64,000 nucleotides of DNA, taken from NCBI GenBank assembly GCA_002412715.1, contig DHVP01000041.1, positions 22,177 to 86,176 on the forward strand. Direction: 5' to 3'. This DNA comes from Deltaproteobacteria bacterium UBA5205 (GTDB lineage Bacteria > Desulfobacterota > Syntrophorhabdia > Syntrophorhabdales > Syntrophorhabdaceae). The notes under the pieces are model-generated. The model was not told where the DNA came from. It did no database searches and saw only the letters and a program-made list of their open reading frames with translations. The translations under genes and the position numbers were made by a program. Within the stretch, counting starts at the first letter, position 1, and every line of letters starts with the position of its first letter. Shown here one piece after another: positions 62,149 to 64,000 of this stretch.

Positions 62149-63021
62149 TTAAATCAAACCGTAATCAGACATGACCTTTTTTAATTTTTCATGGCCTGTC
62201 TGCGCCATTTTGCAAAGCGGCAAACGGTATTCGTATTCGATTTTCCCCATCAGCGCCAGCGCTGCTTTTACCGGCGTGGGATTCACTTCGATAAAAAGGA
62301 CATCAAACAGAGGGCTCATCTTCTGATGTAAAGCCCTGGCTTTGACCAGGTCACCCGCCTCGGCCGCGTCCACCAAAGCCGCCACATCTGCGGGCACGAT
62401 ATTGGACGTAACGGATATGACACCCTTGCCGCCAATCGCCATCAAAGGCAGGGTGAATCCGTCGTCTCCGGACAATACGTCGAAATCCGGGCCGCACAGG
62501 TCCAGCACGTCATTCATCTGCTTGAGCGATCCGGACGCCTCCTTCACCCCCACAATATTGTCAATCTTTGCCAACCTCGCTATGAGCTCCGGGGACATGT
62601 TGACCCCGGTCCGGCCCGGAATATTGTATGGGATGATCCAGATAGGCACATTTTGGGCAATCGACTGATAATGCAGATAAAGCCCTTCCTGGGTCGGTTT
62701 ATTATAATAAGGGCAGGCAATGAGCGCGCCGTCGGCGCCTGCTTCATAGGCATGCCGGGTCAAACGCAGCGCTTCCGACGTGCTGTTCGAACCCGTTCCG
62801 GCGATGACCGGCACCCTTTTTTTGGCGGCGTCGATCGTGATTTCAATGACGCGATCATGTTCATCATGCGTCAGCGTTGGCGATTCTCCGGTGGTTCCAC
62901 ACGGGACAAGACCGTCGATCCCGTTTTCAATCTGATATTCGATCAGCTCCCGCAGGGCTTTTTCATCCACTTTACCGTTTTTAAAAGGCGTCACCAAAGC
63001 GGTAATAGCTCCCTTGAACAT
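62149..63021 (-). CDS. dapA: 4-hydroxy-tetrahydrodipicolinate synthase
   Basis: A 290-residue (beta/alpha)8 enzyme. CGTTGESPTLTHDEH and the Schiff-base lysine in VGVKEASGSL are typical, and the tyrosine in IPYNIPGRTG is present. It condenses pyruvate with aspartate semialdehyde. AGGAGG lies nine bases upstream. It follows the small lipoprotein gene. Confidence 0.96.
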   Translation of the reverse strand: MFKGAITALVTPFKNGKVDEKALRELIEYQIENGIDGLVPCGTTGESPTLTHDEHDRVIEITIDAAKKRVPVIAGTGSNSTSEALRLTRHAYEAGADGALIACPYYNKPTQEGLYLHYQSIAQNVPIWIIPYNIPGRTGVNMSPELIARLAKIDNIVGVKEASGSLKQMNDVLDLCGPDFDVLSGDDGFTLPLMAIGGKGVISVTSNIVPADVAALVDAAEAGDLVKARALHQKMSPLFDVLFIEVNPTPVKAALALMGKIEYEYRLPLCKMAQTGHEKLKKVMSDYGLI

Positions 63022-63046
63022 AAATCATGCCTCCTGAAATTGTGTT

Positions 63047-63475
63047 TTATTTCAATTCTATTTCCACAACCGACGATTCCATACAAGCACCGGTGTCATC
63101 ACATAATTTCAGCCGATAGCTGTATACGATTCCCGCCTCGACGTCAGAATCGGCAAACTGGTATTGCGGTTCTTTCTCTACGGTCAACTGGCCGATTTTA
63201 TCGAATGTGCGCGGACATTCCGGACAAAGGTTTCCCCTGGTTCCCAATTCTCTCTTCTCGATATCGATATGACTGATCCGGCCGTCCGCGTTTTGAAACC
63301 GCCATGACAGCATGACGCTCTTTGAGACCGCCTTCGCGGAAATCTCCAACACGCCCTGTGCATCGGATGTGACCCGCATCGGCGGTACGGGATCCCCCTT
63401 CAAACCGCATCCGGCAAGAATCATCATCAAAGCTAAAGCACAGATTATCTTATTTTTTTTTAAGACTTTTTTCAA
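63047..63475 (-). CDS. small LptM-like lipoprotein
   Basis: 142 residues if TTG at 63473-63475 is the start; the basic n-region (Lys-Lys-Val-Leu-Lys-Lys) and hydrophobic core then give a normal lipoprotein signal ending in LAGCGLKGDPVPP. That post-lipobox motif is shared with LptM/YifL proteins near lysA and argH. The mature domain is beta-rich with two extra cysteine pairs. It overlaps the argH end by 26 bases. The start codon is uncertain. Confidence 0.65.
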   Translation of the reverse strand: MKKVLKKNKIICALALMMILAGCGLKGDPVPPMRVTSDAQGVLEISAKAVSKSVMLSWRFQNADGRISHIDIEKRELGTRGNLCPECPRTFDKIGQLTVEKEPQYQFADSDVEAGIVYSYRLKLCDDTGACMESSVVEIELK

Positions 63476-64000
63476 ACGCCCGAATCCTTTCTCTGACGGC
63501 CGTCCCGGCCGTTCCGCCCAGTGCCTTTCTGGCATTGACGGAGTTTTCCAGTTGAATTCTGTATGAGATGTCCGCCTCAAACCCCGCGTAATGCTTCTTA
63601 AACTCACTTAGCGTCAGGTCTGCGAGTGTCTTTTTGCTTTGAATGCAATCCGCGACGATATGGCCGACAATTTCATGCGCCTGGCGGAAAGGAAGTCCTT
63701 TTTCCACCAGATACTCCGCCACATCGGTGGCCGTGGAAAAACCGCCGCTTGCCGCGTCATACATTCTTTCCGCGTTGAAGACGGTATGCTCCAGCATTTC
63801 GGTGAATATCGACAGACAGTCTTTGACCGTATCCACCGCGTCAAACAGCGGTTCCTTGTCTTCCTGCAGATCGCGGTTGTAGGTCATGGGCAACCCTTTG
63901 AGAAGCGTCAGGATCGCGAACAGGTCGCCGTAGACACGCGCGGATTTCCCCCGGATCAGCTCGGCGATATCCGGATTTTTCTTCTGGGGCATGATGCTGC
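63450..64000 (-). CDS. argH: argininosuccinate lyase (C-terminal part, runs off window)
   Basis: The last 183 or so residues. The frame continues upstream past the window edge; SSIMPQKKNPD at the edge is the signature loop of the fumarase/aspartase superfamily with its catalytic Ser. The rest (LLKGLPMTYNRDLQEDKEPLF) fits ArgH, which releases fumarate and arginine. It is first in the argH-lipoprotein-dapA-dapB-folK run. Confidence 0.93.
   Translation of the reverse strand, partial: SIMPQKKNPDIAELIRGKSARVYGDLFAILTLLKGLPMTYNRDLQEDKEPLFDAVDTVKDCLSIFTEMLEHTVFNAERMYDAASGGFSTATDVAEYLVEKGLPFRQAHEIVGHIVADCIQSKKTLADLTLSEFKKHYAGFEADISYRIQLENSVNARKALGGTAGTAVRERIRAFEKSLKKK

Noticed and set aside
59116..64000. 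Possible change of origin (chimeric join or island) after the tRNA pair, because GC looks slightly lower
   Set aside because: The difference by eye is small, codon use is mixed, no integrase or direct repeat is present, and pgsA-tRNA-Gly-tRNA-Cys is a conserved order, so continuity is the simpler reading.

Overview
The window looks like a chromosomal segment of an anaerobic, Gram-negative, motile bacterium of the Deltaproteobacteria/Desulfobacterota type. This is inferred from content: an alternative (siroheme-derived) heme pathway (ahbC-hemB-ahbD), an ADP-forming acyl-CoA synthetase, selenocysteine machinery (selA), a 13-gene nuo operon with an unusual electron-input subunit, an F1 ATP synthase operon with separate b and b' stalk genes but no a or c genes, an outer-membrane assembly lipoprotein, and a flagellar-type sigma-28 promoter. 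No plasmid, phage, IS element, integrase or CRISPR array was seen. Most genes lie on the minus strand.

Layout: 1-9.3 kb holds (read leftwards) an ADP-forming acyl-CoA synthetase, the overlapping selA-rluD-pgeF genes, an NtrY-like kinase, smpB, the tmRNA gene 1 nt behind it, and the start of an M18 aminopeptidase. 9.3-11.3 kb has a decayed redox-protein fragment, a small secreted protein and a TPR protein. 11.4-25.8 kb is the nuo operon (A,B,C,D,F*,G,H,I,J,K,L,M,N; no nuoE), where F* joins the Fe-S part of NuoF to a GltD-like flavoprotein. 25.9-31.3 kb carries a lytic transglycosylase operon with a DedA protein, tatC, a DUF502 protein and a thioredoxin-fold DUF255 protein. 31.5-35 kb is the heme cluster plus tRNA-Pro. 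35-42.3 kb is the ATP synthase operon followed by a B3/B4-domain protein and a nitroreductase. 42.3-44.6 kb is rsmG-parA-parB.

44.6-59 kb is a mixed housekeeping area: a BamD-like/LptA-like fusion lipoprotein, thioesterase, thioredoxin, a sulfite-oxidase-fold protein without the usual molybdenum cysteine, rlmI, hisF, a chemoreceptor with a near-perfect sigma-28 promoter, a four-gene DsbC-like/gamma-carbonic-anhydrase/cupin/unknown cluster, a HAD phosphatase, a class V aminotransferase, an IscU scaffold, YjbQ, and a secreted rhodanese. 59-64 kb (read leftwards) holds argH, a small lipoprotein, dapA, dapB, folK, a TRASH-like protein, a transaldolase, pgsA, tRNA-Gly and tRNA-Cys; pgsA-tRNA-Gly-tRNA-Cys matches the E. 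coli pgsA-glyW-cysT order.

The most unusual items are the NuoF/GltD fusion in a complex I operon lacking nuoE, the BamD-LptA fusion, Rex-like operators on the nuo promoter, repeated signs of leaderless transcription, and the smpB/ssrA junction. All function calls come from reading motifs; no database search was run.
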